Notes: generated from the letters alone by a model not told the origin. Positions 33,601 through 46,280 are shown, counted from the stretch's first letter. The stretch: 64,000 nt of DNA from Pyrrhosoma nymphula (GCA_963573305.1 OY754335.1:16779501-16843500), one strand, 5' to 3'. Made by a program: numbers and translations.

Positions 33601-34339
33601 TTTCGTTTCTTTTCTCCTGTTACCTCTAGACATCTCATTTGCAAAATCTCTGAAGGGGTGGAGCACTCCAACTAACTGTTGAGCCAAATAAAATAAGCAT
33701 TAGACATTCTGATAAAGCAACAAAATTTAAAATTACAATGCATGAATAGCTGGCTTAATAGCGTGGTGATCAAACAAAATATGCACGCCGGATAATACGG
33801 AACTTAGAATGGTCGGGGCTCTGTAATCGAATCCATGCTATAGTTTAGAAGCCACCTCAAGAGAAAGTGAATCGATTATACCTGGAGGAAAACCGGCTCT
33901 AGCTTAAACGAATTTTCGCCGAATCCTCTTGAAAATTGGACGCTTAAAATGAGTGCATTCATCTTCCTGATCAATACTTAGATTAAATTAATATTTTAAA
34001 ACTTATATCAGGGATCCTGAAAGGCTAGTCAGATACCTATAGAGTCTCATTCAAATGACGCAGCCGAATTATCGTAAGGAGTTCAAATTTATCTGCCTCC
34101 TCTAAAAAAATATCCTCCCCTGGTTCTAAAAAATTAGGAGCCATGCAGAATATGTAAGTGGATCTGGAATCAAAGTCCTGCATCACCCGCACGAATAAGT
34201 TTAATGAGGAAAAGTTTTTCCCATACTCAGGAGGAACTCCCGCATTCCGACTTGGAGGTTCTTTTCATCTCGTTCCGTCAAAAGCGGGCGAAATTCATTA
34301 TTTATTTATCTCTTTTTACATAGTTTTCTTGATTTTCAA
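30651..34339. other. No gene seen
   Basis: AT-rich, without recognisable transposon or exon. 30867-30925 contains a T-arm-like piece only (see rejected items). Confidence 0.4.
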
Positions 34340-35240
34340 TCTTCCCGTCGTATTGACTTCCAATAAACACGGATGTGAACGGAAAAAAATATAAATGAAT
34401 GATAAAAAGCTCTGCTGCATCCAGAAGAGGAGAATCTACGGCGACACATTTGAGCGGAAGTGGAGAATTCATTCATTGGAAACGAAATTCGATGAACGCG
34501 AGTGGTGGGGAGAAAACAAATAGCACTCGATTCGATGACAACCGTATTCCGCTTGATCAAAAGACTCTCCTCTTCCCCGGGGGTAGTAGCTAAGGACGAC
34601 TGATAGCCTTAATTTGAACCCGCCCACGGTGTGAATAAAACAGAACCTCGGAGAGGGACGGCAGAGGAGTGCGAGACTATGCCGCCAGTGCGGCCCGCGG
34701 GCCGTGGAAGAGAATTTGGGGGGAAGGGTCTTGTCTCTTACGGTACGGGGAAAAAGAGTTGGTATAGAGTGGCCGGTAGACAGAGGGAAAAAGTAATGAG
34801 GGGTTGAAAAAAGCGAGCCATGTTGTTTTCGGGTTGTCCTCTTTTTACAAGAGTCGGGGGGAGGGGGGGATAAGGTTGAGGGGGGAGGAGAGAAGTCGGA
34901 AAAGGGTTTGAGGGAATGAATAAAATAAGAGGGAACGGGGAAGGATTGTGAGGAAGGGATTACGGGACACATTTCGTGGGGAGCGGGAATGGAAGAAGGA
35001 TTATGCGACCGGTCGGCGAGGATTTGACTCCCCGGCGAGGAGATGGGATATCCCGGGAAAAAACTTCCTCCTCTCTCTCTTCCCTCGTCAATGTGTAAAC
35101 GGATAGAGACATTGGAATGCAACACGCGAGCACTGTGACCGGGACATGCATTTTGCGTCCCGCGCTTTTGAATACGAGTCCGAAAGGGGATCAAAAGCTT
35201 CCAGGGCAGGAATGTTTTTCCCCGCGAGCTATGCCGTCGT
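34340..35240. other. CpG-containing purine-rich block, possible promoter region
   Basis: GC-richer than its surroundings, with GCCGCCAGTGCGGCCCGCGG near 34681 and long G/A tracts at 34840-34950. The strand bias leaves a 241-codon proline/serine-rich frame open on the minus strand (34469-35194), which shows no motif and is probably not translated. No TATA box is seen. Confidence 0.3.
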
Positions 35241-38200
35241 ATATGATCATGGGAGATTTCCTAGTCTGAGTGTTGAGCTGAGGTGTCTCCTCTACTCACT
35301 GGCGTGACCGAGCAGGCTGGAAGTTTTTGGATGTTTGGGTAAAATTGAATCATTCACCGAGCGGAATTTCGTTATTAGCTCGTTCGCGATTTCTTTGTGA
35401 CGAGGAGTGCCCATTGAAGTGAAGTGAAGTGGATTTTATGGGTCAAGTAAAAAAATTTGGAATGAGTTGCGATATAGCTTTTTGTATAATATGATCTCAA
35501 ATACATGAATGCGTAATTTTTAACTTGCGCAGCGTATTTTTTACTGCGGAGAAGATATTCCTTCTAACATGCTGATATCAGTTAAACTTTCAGATTAACT
35601 TCACTTGATGAAGGCGGGGGAAACTTTGTGTAATTTATTTACGTTAATCATAATGAAAAGAAATCGCTTTGCACAATTCCACTTAGGTTATTTGTTTCAC
35701 CAATCGATTTCGACGTGTATTTTGTTGTTCAACATTCAATATCACCTTCAAATGTCGCCATATACGTTGAAGTGAACCTCAGAAAAATGGTACGGAGTGA
35801 TTTCTTGTCATTATGCTCAACTTTTATAGCAGTTTGAAAGAAGGCGTTAATAAAATTAAGGTAACTCTAAGTTACAGTTTCCGGCTTAACTTAAGGGTAA
35901 ACGTTAAGGTTATGAGGGCGACTCTCTTTTTTAGTTAATTTCCAGAACCAAATAATGGAAATTGTCAGAACATAAGATGGATGAAGTACGCTAGTGGCAA
36001 TTCCCTTAAGCGTTATAACTTTTAAAGGTCTAATGCTTTCTCTTTAACTGGCTTCTGACCAGCATATGCATTTACTAGCCAGATGTGTAATTCTCGTTTG
36101 CCTTTTTGTAATTTACATTATGTATTTCAATCCCTGCCCTAAAACGACGCAGATTTCTTCAAAATAGTTGTAGTAGACCTGGCTTTTTAAGTAAACCCAA
36201 TGACCTAAAACATAATCTTAATGACAAATCTAACATTTATACCCAAGGCAGAATCTGAACCTGTGACTATTGAGTTACCAAGCTATTACTACGAATGCAG
36301 TGTTCGGTCTTTACACAATTCCTGCTCCTTACGTAATACGGATTATCATCTTACATGAATTAACTACATGCATATTTTGACATAAAGGGATGGTGATGAG
36401 TGTATCCGTTACCAACGCACCACTGTTTAATATGGAACTTCTCTTCAGGAAGCATCATATGATAGTAGCTAGTGGCCAGGCTATTCGCCCTTCAAAATCC
36501 GAAATGGTCTTTCATTCCAATCTTGGTTGAGGAAATTTATTCATGGTTAGCCTTAATCCTTCCCTTACCTTGGAAAATCAAATATTTGATACTATTGATC
36601 AAAATGGGAATGAAGGGATTAGTGCGAGAGCTTGCGGGCAGCGAAGTCGTAGCTTTCTCGGATAAATGGTTTCAGCTGCCAACAAAATACGGAAAAATAA
36701 TATTTCTACTAGGGAAAATCAATGCCAGAGTTAAGCGTTCATAATCATTTTCAGCGGGTGAAATCAATATTAAAGCAGCATTACTTTCTGTGCGTTAACA
36801 CAAGCTATGACCTTACATAAACTGATGGAGATGGTAGTAACATGGAATTTCAGAACAAAATAGATTTTCAGCTTATTACATTGATTGAAATGGTTACGCT
36901 TTGAGTTGATGAAAATAAAATTTAGCAAACCTATTATTCTTCTTTTTTCTTCCCTCTATTTATTTCTGAGAAAACTGTATAACTAACTAATTCGTATGGA
37001 CTACTGGATTGTAGAAAACGATTCAAATAATAAAGAAGCGCATGAACTACTGAAAATAAGTTATGGAAGCGGAAAAAAGTTGAAGTTCCTCTTGCGTTAT
37101 GAAATATGATTTTACCGCGTAACCTTAACATGCGCGTTTTAATAGAATCCTCGTTTTTAACCCAATATGATTACCGTAAATGTTGATTTTTCATTTTTTT
37201 CCAAATTTTTCATCCCTTTTCCTACATGAACTTGAATTTGTACTCAAGAGCGATTGACCAATAATGAGGAGTAAGCCTTTTTACTCAGCGCTGCCCTACC
37301 CGTTGAGGTTCCGCTGAATCCTATTTTTTGGGCCCAAAACCAGTTTTCAGAATCAAACACACTTCCTGAATCATAGGTCTCCAAAAGAGGATGAAATATT
37401 ATAAATGAATTGAAGTACGTAACCTCGCATCTTTTATAGTGTGTTTCAATATTCCCTTTTTTAAGGAAAACGTTATTTAATTGCTGGAAATATATTACTG
37501 TCCTTTAAAACTGTCTGAATTTTGAGGTAGGGACGCAGGTTCTCTCGTACTCTGTCCTATTTGAAAGGCTCTTTGAGGCAATGAATGACGTTAGTAGCCA
37601 ATGGCGTCGTAGTGCAATGCGTTTTCGCTATACTCTTTGAGTAGCTTCTCTCCTCTTGAGCAGAGGGATATGATATCCACAATTCTTACAAACTTCTTAA
37701 AGGGAGAGGGACAAGCCTAAGGGCACATTCACCATTCCGACCGCCTCCTTGAGGGTTCGCAGTGAAACCATCATCAACCATTCTTCCACTGGTATTAACT
37801 CTAGGTTTCGAGCAAGAAAAATGGAATTTCTCTTGGATCGCGGGATCGTCTATTTACGTTTAAAATCTTTTCATCTAATTTAATCACTCATTTTTATATT
37901 AACTAGGCATAGATCCTGCATAACTGCAAAGTGAGTTAAAATTTGGCAAGTGTTATGCTTCGTATCGTCCGAGTGGGTTTTCAATAATATCTGTGATGAA
38001 AGAATTGCAGCATTGTGGGAGCCTGTGAAAAAGTAATTATGAAATTGGATTCCTTTTTACCTTCCTTTATCTCTCACGTTCAGCATTATCTCCTACAATA
38101 ATGTGAGGTGAGTTCAAATTAGAACTGTATTGTTTCAGTGCTGTTTCAATAAATACCCAACCTGAGAATGAAGTATAGTAGCAATGTAAATAGAAAAATC

Positions 38201-40773
38201 TCTCTAAAATTAAGTATGGATTCTAACTGTGACACAATAAGGGTAAGATCTTTGCTGATTTGATTAAGATGAGCTGAAATAGGAATATAACTGGAATAAG
38301 ACTTAATGCATCTTCAAAGCAGCCGCAATTCAGGGGCCGCATGACTTCTGTTGTAACTCTTCTTAGCGTGTTGTATTCGTTTTGCGAATGTTGCCAATCA
38401 AGATGGCTACCATTTTTTAAATTTCAGATGACCTAAAAAGAAGCTTATAATTTGTTAATACTGCAATTTCAGTTTTCCAACCAAGGTGTTATTGGCTTTT
38501 CCGGACTCCGTTATTCTTCGATTTTTCATTTCAGAATGAGATGTAGAATTGCATGTGTAAGCTCCATAGTATTGCATTGCATGACCGAGGTTTGAAGCCT
38601 TCTAATTATTACGTTGTATATGATTTCGTTCTCCCTCTTCATTTTCTTTATGACCTCTTACGTGGTATTACAATCCATCCAACTTATCTCCCACATAGAT
38701 CTGTACCTACATTTCCAACTCTCTTAAAGTCTCTCACTCTGTTTAAGAGGCATTAATTTTACACTCTCTTCATACTATTCCATGGTCATTGTTATGTTCA
38801 AATGTGCAAAAGAGCTTGAAGTTATTTTGTACAAAAAAACTATTTTAAAAGCATCATCGCATTAAAGTTTTCGTCATGCCGCCTGTATTAGAGAGGAGTT
38901 TCTCATTATATGGGTTCAAGGCTCTCGAATTATATTTTAAAATATATTTATCCAACACCAACTTTAAGTGATATGATCCAATACCAACTTTCCTGCTACT
39001 CTTATTCAACATTTTCGTGTTCGCTCAATATGAATGGAATTTTAATAGCAGAACAATTTTTAGCTCATTATTTTCATGGCTAATGAAAATTTGTAATTAC
39101 ATTTCTTTAAGTTTCTTTTTGTGGGTTCACATATTTTTTTCGATACTCCCTACACACCAGGTACAACAAAAACAATGAATTTTAACACATGCATGGAACA
39201 TTGCTTAATTAAAGCGAGGTAATAGTAAATTAAATTGTTTGAAAAAAACCCCTTTCCATATTTTATGCGTGTGTGAATTGTTTTTAATTGGAAGCCGTCC
39301 CTATTTACGGCGTCATATAATTTTTATGATAAATGTATGTACCAAAAGCGAACTTTTATAATGCGCATATATATTAAAATAGGACGTAATTATACGTCCA
39401 AAGTTGTTGTAATGTAAGCGACGTAGACTTACCTAAATTTCAAAATTCTACAAATTAAAAATGTATACGCAAATTTGCAGATATAATGAAGCTACTTGTT
39501 CACGACGAATAACAGCTCATTAATTTGATAATCAATAACATAGATTTTAGCCCTTGGTATAAATAATTAGCAACCAGTATCTGTACTTCCGCCTCTTATT
39601 AATAGAGAAAAATACTTCTAAAGATTTAAATCGCGTTCATCTATATTTATTTTATGGTCAGTAAGAGCGTAAATGTTTCCGAAATATCGATCTCTTTTTT
39701 CCTTCACCATTTGGCATAATCGGACTGAGAGAGACCATACTTCTCTGCCACTCTGTTGTACAAAGCCTCACGCTTTAGGGTTAGAAATATGGTTTCTTTA
39801 TTGCATTTGCATGAGTCATTGCCTCGACAATAAATGGTTCCCATGAAACGTATTATTATTGTCTTTGAAACTGGCTAACCTTGACCCTAGGAAAATAAAA
39901 GCTGAAAACAGAAGACAGTATCGAAGATTTGAAATGGGTCATCCTTATTGAACACATTAACATATCTAGTGAAACTAACTGTTCCACGATAGAATGTTAG
40001 TTGAGGAAATAAGCAAAAGCACTCATTGCACTTTACATACAAATATTTAACAAATTGGAATCATAATTAACTTTGTAATTATAGAATGGACTCTGTGCAG
40101 AATTCTTCTCTCTTTGTCTTTTAATTATTTTTCACTTTGCTATTCCATGGTTTAAATCTCGAAATTAACTTCCGCAATCGCCTTGTTTTAAATTCTCCGT
40201 AACTCCCACATCACACCCAATATCTTGTCTTGTATTGTCATAATCGGCCTCACTTTTATTCGATTTCATTTTTATCCTTCCCAACGTCTTACATTCTAAG
40301 CTATAAACTTATTGATCGTTTAGCCAGAATTTCTTCCCAGCTTCAGTGTCTTCGGTGAAAATACGTGCACCTAAGGACACTGTAAAATTTAGTTCCAGAC
40401 ACATATTACGCACAAATGTCTCATCAAAGGAAATATGCATACTTTCCATTTTTTGAAATATTGTCATAGAATTAAACAGTTCCCATTTAAGGATCTTAAG
40501 TTCAGTGTAGTACAAGTGGCCTCAGGATCTGGCCGCAAGTGGTAGAAACAAACTAAAGGAAGGTATTAGAAGACATGTTTTGGAGCAGGGAGGGAACAAA
40601 AAGAGATATATGTTTTGTTTTCCCCGATAAATATACATCCTGATTCTGTTGATGTCATTGGACCGTTGGAAGAAGGAAAGTTAATACCGTTTCTGTTCGA
40701 AATTATATCTATCTAATTTTGTCACTTCTGTATGCTCTAGAGGTGTAAAGTGTTGGTGCATAGGTGTTGAAAA
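35241..40773. other. No gene seen (5.5 kb)
   Basis: AT-rich DNA without recognisable features. Small frames at 36472-36744 and 40309-40515 have no assignable motif. It could be intron or intergenic sequence. Confidence 0.4.
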
Positions 40774-40960
40774 ACTTTTTGGCACTCACTCGTACAGAAA
40801 ATTACGTCAGGGAGAGGAGAACGTAAAAGAGAGGAGGGATAAAGATGCTTAGGTTCTCACTACAAGTCCCTAACTGAGCCCTTCGGTAACTTTGCCCGCT
40901 CATCAACGCTTAATTCATCCTCAACGACCTTAAAATCTACACTGGCGAGTGCCACCAAGT
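40774..40960 (+). mobile_element. MITE family 1, copy B
   Basis: 187 bp bounded by ACTTTTTGGCACTC and GAGTGCCACCAAGT, the same termini as 22586-22763 in reverse orientation (the left end has mutated). The interior aligns with copy A. Confidence 0.65.
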
Positions 40961-41020
40961 TTCGCTATACCTATAAATTCATTGATATCCTATCGTATAA
41001 AAATAACTCAAACTCTGATA

Positions 41021-41241
41021 CTATTTTTTCCATTTAACAGAACCTCTCATATATATTCCGAGTGTTTTGAGTCCGAGTCTTTCCCTATGTTTTCCTTCCA
41101 ATAGTATTGTCATGGTTTCTGCTCGCAATTTTGAGCAAAATGAGTGACTTTTCTTTGTAGTTTGTTTAGTTCTCGTATTCAACCTTTTTGCACTGGGTCG
41201 TAATAGCTATTGGAGTAGTACTCGAGATGTGGCCTACTCCG
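41021..41241 (-). pseudogene. CR1/jockey-like LINE 3' fragment
   Basis: The minus frame reads RPHLEYYSNSYYDPVQKG (usual pattern RPxLEYxSxVWDPxxKG), one stop, then ELNKLQRKVTHFAQN and, after a frameshift, RERLGLKTLGIYMRG (usual pattern LGWxxLxxRRxxxRLxxLY). This is the post-RT C-terminal block. Only about 70 residues remain. Confidence 0.65.
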
Positions 41242-41316
41242 GGTTTTGGGGTAAAACAAATATATCCTTCGTGTCAACCTGCAACCTGTGTATTCAGAAA
41301 TTTTCTAATATTCTAA

Positions 41317-41875
41317 GGCCATTTTACACGATGATTTGATCAGCACTGAATTTAGTACCGAAATCAGCGCCGAAAACTCGGAACCAAATTCGGGACTTGA
41401 TCGAATTCGATTCCTCGGAGCCAGTCTATACACGATGCTGATTTCAGTGCGCAGTCTCGCTGTCCGGGTGTTCGGTTAACTACTCAATGTAATAAACTGC
41501 GCCTTATTGTTTTGGCATATTTCAGCGATATCATGGCATCGCGGGATAATTGTGATGAAGTGGCTGTGGTCATTGCTGTTTTAAACAATTATGAACATTC
41601 CCTCGAGAACAATTCCTCCTTTTGGGCTTGGTATTTTGGTATGCGCCACCGGTATACTCTCGAAACGATTGACTCGCCTGCTTGCCTGTGATTGGTCGTG
41701 AGATCGAAGAATCGGATGGGAAATAAGTATCATACTTATTTTTCTTTTCAGTAACAATAATTTATATCGATTCCGTATTCGGATGCAATGACACCCTTTA
41801 CACGGTACGACGATTTTCAGCATGCTGAGTTCAGTTCGATTTTCAGCACTGAAATAAGATTCGTGTAAAACGGAC
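41317..41875. mobile_element. Harbinger-like non-autonomous DNA element
   Basis: 559 bp with terminal inverted repeats GGCCATTTTACACGA (41317-41331) and TCGTGTAAAACGGAC (41861-41875), matching at 13 of 15 positions. Subterminal CAGCACTGAA / TTTCAGTGCTGAAA words continue the symmetry. GGCC-TTTTACACG termini are common in insect PIF/Harbinger elements. A short frame from 41534 (MASRDNCDEVAVVI...FWAWYFGMRHRY) may be the remnant of its gene. The left flank is TAA; the right flank TTG does not give a clean 3-bp duplication. Confidence 0.55.
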
Positions 41876-41879
41876 TTGA

Positions 41880-42394
41880 GGACGTTCGGTGGTTTCACAC
41901 TCAACTTAAGGGAATTCGACGAAATTAATTATGTTTTTCTAAAGCTAGCTGAATTTTTTCAAAATTATTTACCGCTGATTTCCTAGGATATTTGATGTGG
42001 AAGTGGGCATGAAATTACATGGGTTCTTATAGGAACGCGAGGTGCATCTAGCTTTATTAATTGAAAAGAACGTTTTCTAGTTAAGAATAAGAAAAACAAA
42101 CATAATTTTAATCATTAATAGAATAATGTATGAATAACATTTGATATACTTTATTTTTATTATTTTTGTTTTTCTTATTCTTAACTAGAAAAAAGCTTCT
42201 TTTTGATGAATTAAGCTACTCGTACTTTGTGTTCCCATAAGAACCAATGTAATTTTTTGTCCTCTTCTCGATCAAATATCTTAAGTAATCTGCGGTGAAT
42301 GATTCTGAAAAAAATCAGGTAGGTTTAAGACAACATAAGTTTTCCAGCAAGTTTCGTCGAATTCCCATAAGTTGAGTGAAACCACCGGACCTCC
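41880..42394. mobile_element. Long-inverted-repeat MITE (515 bp)
   Basis: Arms of about 220-230 bp (41880-42102 and 42163-42394) align along their whole length around a 60-bp AT-rich loop. The best preserved part is TTCTAGTTAAGAATAAGAAA on both sides of the loop. Ends are GGACGTTCGG / CCGGACCTCC. Flanks TTGA (41876-41879) and TTAA (42395-42398) suggest a TTAA target with one mutation, as for piggyBac-mobilised elements. No coding. Confidence 0.9.
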
Positions 42395-42398
42395 TTAA

Positions 42399-44000
42399 GC
42401 CTTGCATGTGAACTGTGTCAGAACGACATGCTACCGCACTGATCGCCTTTTTTTTGTATAAACTTGTCAACGTTTTTCTCCGAAACTCATTGTTAACTAG
42501 CCGCGTATTTTTCAATTCACCAATTTTATGCAAAACTCTCCAGTGAACATTGAGTGCATTCAGTCGCAATTGCGTGAGATAGTGAGGAAATTCAACAGTG
42601 AGGAATAAAATAATTCGCGTGAACGGTAATTGAGAGATCTAGTTTGGTATCATGGTACAACGTAAAATAATGTTTCATTGTGATTTTTATGAATTTGACG
42701 TATATTGTCCAATGTTAAAACGGGTTGATCACTCTAGCGCATAAAATCTGATGTAAAAATGGGGTGGTTGACTCTGACCTAAAGCCACATTTTAATGCTT
42801 GAAGCTGCTAGATGCATAAACAGATGATTGGTTAGATATTATATATATATATTGGTTATATATATATATTAGTTTTCTTTCATACTCATTCATTCACACA
42901 ATTTAAGTACACACAAAACTTACCACCTTCTCAATAGAGTTACGTGAGACACCAAGGATCCGGGCACCGACCTGGCTCAAAGAGAACGGGAAAATCACTA
43001 TCGAAAGTGAAAAAACATAAAAGATTTTACTTTTTTGCACACTAATTCATAAAACTTTTCTTTTATGAATTACTTTTTTCTCAAATTATTATTTCGAACT
43101 AAGCAAAGCACCGCGCGGACTGCATGCCATTTGAATTGAGCATAGATTGTGGTTATTTGTTGAAATGTTTATAGTGTTGCTGATTATTCGAATACACCCG
43201 TTACTTACTTCGGAGTACTTCAAATACGTCCCTAATGGAGAGGTAGGCGTCAGATTGAGGAATGAAAAAATATGCGTGCCATCAAATTTTAAGCGCTATC
43301 ACAATCGCCAATTTTAAAAGAAATTGGTGTGGAAGCCCAGGCATCATCTGTTTTCATTTAAATGCGGAATATTGCATGAGGCTAGAGATATCCCGATTGA
43401 TGGGACAGGGATTGATGAAAGGCACGATGTGTGTCGTGCGGGGAACCACTCCTCTCCCCGTTTTCGATAGTGACAGCGAGGTCGCATAAAACGAAGGCAT
43501 GCGTCGATCGGTTGAGGATGAAAGCTCGCGCCGGGGATATTGGGAGGACATGCATGATGCAGGGAAGTTAGGAGGGAGGAATAAGATTTCGGGGGATGGG
43601 AGTGAGCGGCTAAGGGTAGATTAAAGTGGAGAAAAAGATTTTTTGGAGATATTCTCTCCCTCGCGAGGATGCGGAATAGATTGATCACTTGGAATTCTAG
43701 TTGTTTGGACTTGATCCTTGGCGAACGAATTTTAAATGCACCGCTTCTCAGCGCCAAGATAATTAGGGAACGGAAAGGTGTTTTCCACGTTCCCTCTTCC
43801 CAACTGAGAGACTGGAACGGAACACAGGACGGAGAGCTATTTTCATGACTCCATCACTTCTTTTTTGGACGCCTTAGAAGCTGACGCGAAGAATTGTGTG
43901 CTGATTGTTCTAGATTTTTTGACCACCTGCCTGCTTGGAATTTCTCTTTGGATCTGTTCAACTTTTTTCGGCCTTCCTTCATTGGATTTAGATATCTTGA
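42399..44000. other. No gene seen; (AT)n at 42836-42873
   Basis: AT-rich sequence with two AT-dinucleotide runs. 43344-43860 is GC-richer with overlapping frames on both strands (137 codons at 43344-43757) but no motif. Confidence 0.4.
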
Positions 44001-44499
44001 GATGTCCCATTTTGGTCAGTGGGTTATTCAGTATATCCCATAGATGTCACAATATCCCGGTAGGGTCCCAGATGAAAATTTTTGCTTTCCGTTTCCTTTC
44101 CGCAGGCAAAAGGAAAGGAAACGGAAAGCAACTTTGCTTTCCAATTGGCTTCCGATGCTTTCCGGTTGGCTTGCATTGTGGCTAGTTGCCATCCGATTGT
44201 TTTCCGATTCCTTTCCCATGGACTTAGAATTATTTCAGAGAATAAATGTGATTATATTACCATCCGATTGCATTCCGTTTCCCTGGCGAAAATGTTCCGT
44301 TTCCTCGACCGGTCACGAAGGGTACACGTAGCGGTGATTCGCTTAAGGAAACAAATCAACGTTTGGTGTACGCTTCTTTGACTGTTGAAGTAGCGTACAC
44401 GAAACGTACGGAAGCGTTGCTCTCCGATTCCGCTTTCCGACAAGGAGATTCAAGAAGAATCAAGCTGCCCAGAAACGACAGTTACTATGGATGATACCT

Positions 44500-44531
44500 C
44501 ATAAATCGAGGTAATATTACTTCGATTTATG
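44500..44531. repeat. 32-bp near-perfect palindrome with TAATATTAC at its centre
   Basis: Ten-bp arms CATAAATCGA / TCGATTTATG enclose GGTAATATTACT. It is followed at once by a GC-rich hAT-like end. Confidence 0.85.
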
Positions 44532-44620
44532 GCCTGCAGGCTGTGGGTCTGCTAAGTGCGCCCTCTGAGGGTTGCGCCCCTAGCAGCCGCCCGCCTGGCC
44601 AGCCCCTAGCTACGACGCTG
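44532..44620 (-). mobile_element. hAT-like terminus inside the TIR element
   Basis: Read on the minus strand from 44620 it starts CAGCGTCGTAGCTAGGGGCT and continues GC-rich (GGCGGGCGGCTGCTAGGGG), the style of CAG-starting hAT ends. No second end was found, so this is either a fragment or an internal GC-rich segment of the 44067-45165 element. Confidence 0.35.
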
Positions 44621-45421
44621 AAGCTAACATGCGGGAATTGGAAACATCTTGTTTATTCACAGTAGTATTGCATTTATATTCATACTATGTGGCAACATAG
44701 AATAACAGTCATCTGGCATTACTTAATTGCAAATACCTTTTTTTCAAGAATTTTTGGTATTTCCTCAAACTATCACGGAATTATGATTTAATGATTATAG
44801 TTCTCGAAGTCACATTTATCCGCGGAAGTGACTACATATATACGTCGTTCTCAACGCCATATATTAAATAATAGGTGCGAGAATAGGTGCGTTGCGTCGT
44901 AGGATAGGTATTCAAGCGTTGCAGGTATATTCACGTTAGGTAGATACGAGGTAGTATAATGTACTTCGCTTCGGGATCTAACGTTAAATCTCTGCTTCGT
45001 CGACGACTTTTTTTCGGAAAATGTTCGGAAAGCAAACGGAAAGTATGAATTTGCTTTCCGAATGCTTTCCAATTGCTTTCTTTTTGCACCATTGGCAGGC
45101 AATCGGAAAGCAACCTACGGAAAGCAATTGGAAAGGGTGTGGAAAGCAATTTTTTTTCATCTGGGGTATACCTGGGATGTCTATAGGATGTCAATGTACT
45201 GTGAGTTGATATTTGGATATCCCTATGACGTACATGGGAAGTCATGGGATGTCCCAGGGAGGTCCTGTGGGGATGTCTCCAGGACGTCAAATTTATAGGA
45301 CATTCCGATATCCGTGGGATATCCCATTTTGGTCAGTGGGAAATTCAGTATATCCCACGGACGTCACAATATCCCGGGAGGATATACTAGGGATGTCCGG
45401 AGGATGTCATTGTGCTGTGTG

Positions 45422-45886
45422 GGTTCTTATTAATTACCCGAGTATACATGTTTGAGTCTTTAATTTTACGTTTTTCCACGCCATACGTTGAAAATATCTT
45501 TTCATTCGAAGGATTTTGGCGACTTTATAATGAATAATACGGTGAATAATGAATTCATTCTTAAAATATATCAATAAAACATACGAACTATTAAAATTTC
45601 TGATGCGATCCGTGCGTCTGAACTTCCTCATTATTTTAATTATGTCTCCGGAGGGCACATCAGCTCCATATCCTATGGAAAAAGGATTATGTATTTTGAC
45701 AAATACCTCAAAAAGTAATGCGGTGAGTTTCTGAAATGTTTATCATTAGAAATATGATATCTTTTTATTTACGATAGGTCAAAATCATTAAATTTTATTT
45801 GAAATATTATCTCGCTCAAACCACCGCGAATTTTCTGCTTACCGTTCCATTTGGACATTTGAAAAGAAGTGAAAATCATCATCTCC
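45422..45886. other. No gene seen
   Basis: AT-rich; opposed short frames at 45434-45734 look like chance. Confidence 0.4.
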
Positions 45887-45942
45887 ATTTAAAAACTGCC
45901 AAGCAAATAATTTAAAAACTGCCAAGCAAATAATTTAAAAAT
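45887..45942. repeat. Tandem duplication of a 23-bp unit
   Basis: Unit ATTTAAAAACTGCCAAGCAA plus ATA occurs twice without change (45887-45909, 45910-45932), followed by a partial third unit. Confidence 0.9.
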
Positions 45943-46012
45943 ATTTTTGCCCTTCGCATCATTCACGATTACAACGAGAGAATTTGGGGACACTAGTTCT
46001 ACCGCATTCGGG

Positions 46013-46280
46013 GGCCGGGTTGGTTTGGTGGCTAGAGTAGCGACAGGTTTCCAATCCCGAGAGCACGCACTCGAGCTCCGGCTGGGGCAGATATTTTTTC
46101 ATCGTAATCCTGATCCCATTTAGATTGCTGTCCGAAGCTCTTCAAATGCAGTATTGTATCCACAATGCCGACACTGAGTTTCTCTCCACCCTTCATCCTT
46201 TCCCCAAATCATCTCTCCCTAACCGACCTGTCCATGATACTGAAAATGGCCTCAGTTTCCGTCCATCTCCCTAATTAACC
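46013..46280 (+). mobile_element. Probable tRNA-derived SINE, divergent
   Basis: A-box-like TGGTTTGGTGGCTAGAGTAG lies near 46020-46040, followed about 40 bp later by a degenerate B-box (ACTCGAGCTCCGG). The downstream body is unlike the 15543 SINE. No clean target duplication, and the 3' limit is a guess. Confidence 0.45.

Larger units (their letters stand above)
44067..45165. mobile_element. TIR element with GCTTTCCG words, inserted in the GGACGTCC repeat
   Basis: About 1.1 kb with inverted ends CCCAGATGAAAATTTTTGC and its right-hand counterpart (GC.A8.TCATCTGGG). Both subterminal regions are filled with GCTTTCCG / CGGAAAGC words: at least ten in all, left mainly 44083-44220, right 45015-45150. 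Comparing with the uninterrupted unit at 45318 shows it inserted between CCCGGTAGG and ATACCTGGG. Internal open frames are short and follow from the repeats. Class unknown. Confidence 0.75.
44001..45421. repeat. GGACGTCC/GGGATATCCC repeat array interrupted by a 1.1-kb element
   Basis: Two units share CCCATTTTGGTCAGTGGG, TTCAGTATATCCCA, GACGTCACAATATCCCGG and a GGATGTC...AGGATGTCA end. Unit 1 is split: 44001-44066 and 45166-45214. Unit 2 (45318-45421) is continuous. Between them further GGGATGTCC words occur. The units are rich in short palindromes. Confidence 0.85.

Noticed and set aside
34469..35194. 241-codon minus-strand frame, the longest apart from the RTE one
   Set aside because: Proline/serine/histidine-rich translation of a purine-rich strand, open by composition; overlapping frames are open as well and no domain is visible.
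43344..43757. 137-codon minus frame
   Set aside because: Frames on several phases are open together in a GC-richer stretch; no motif.
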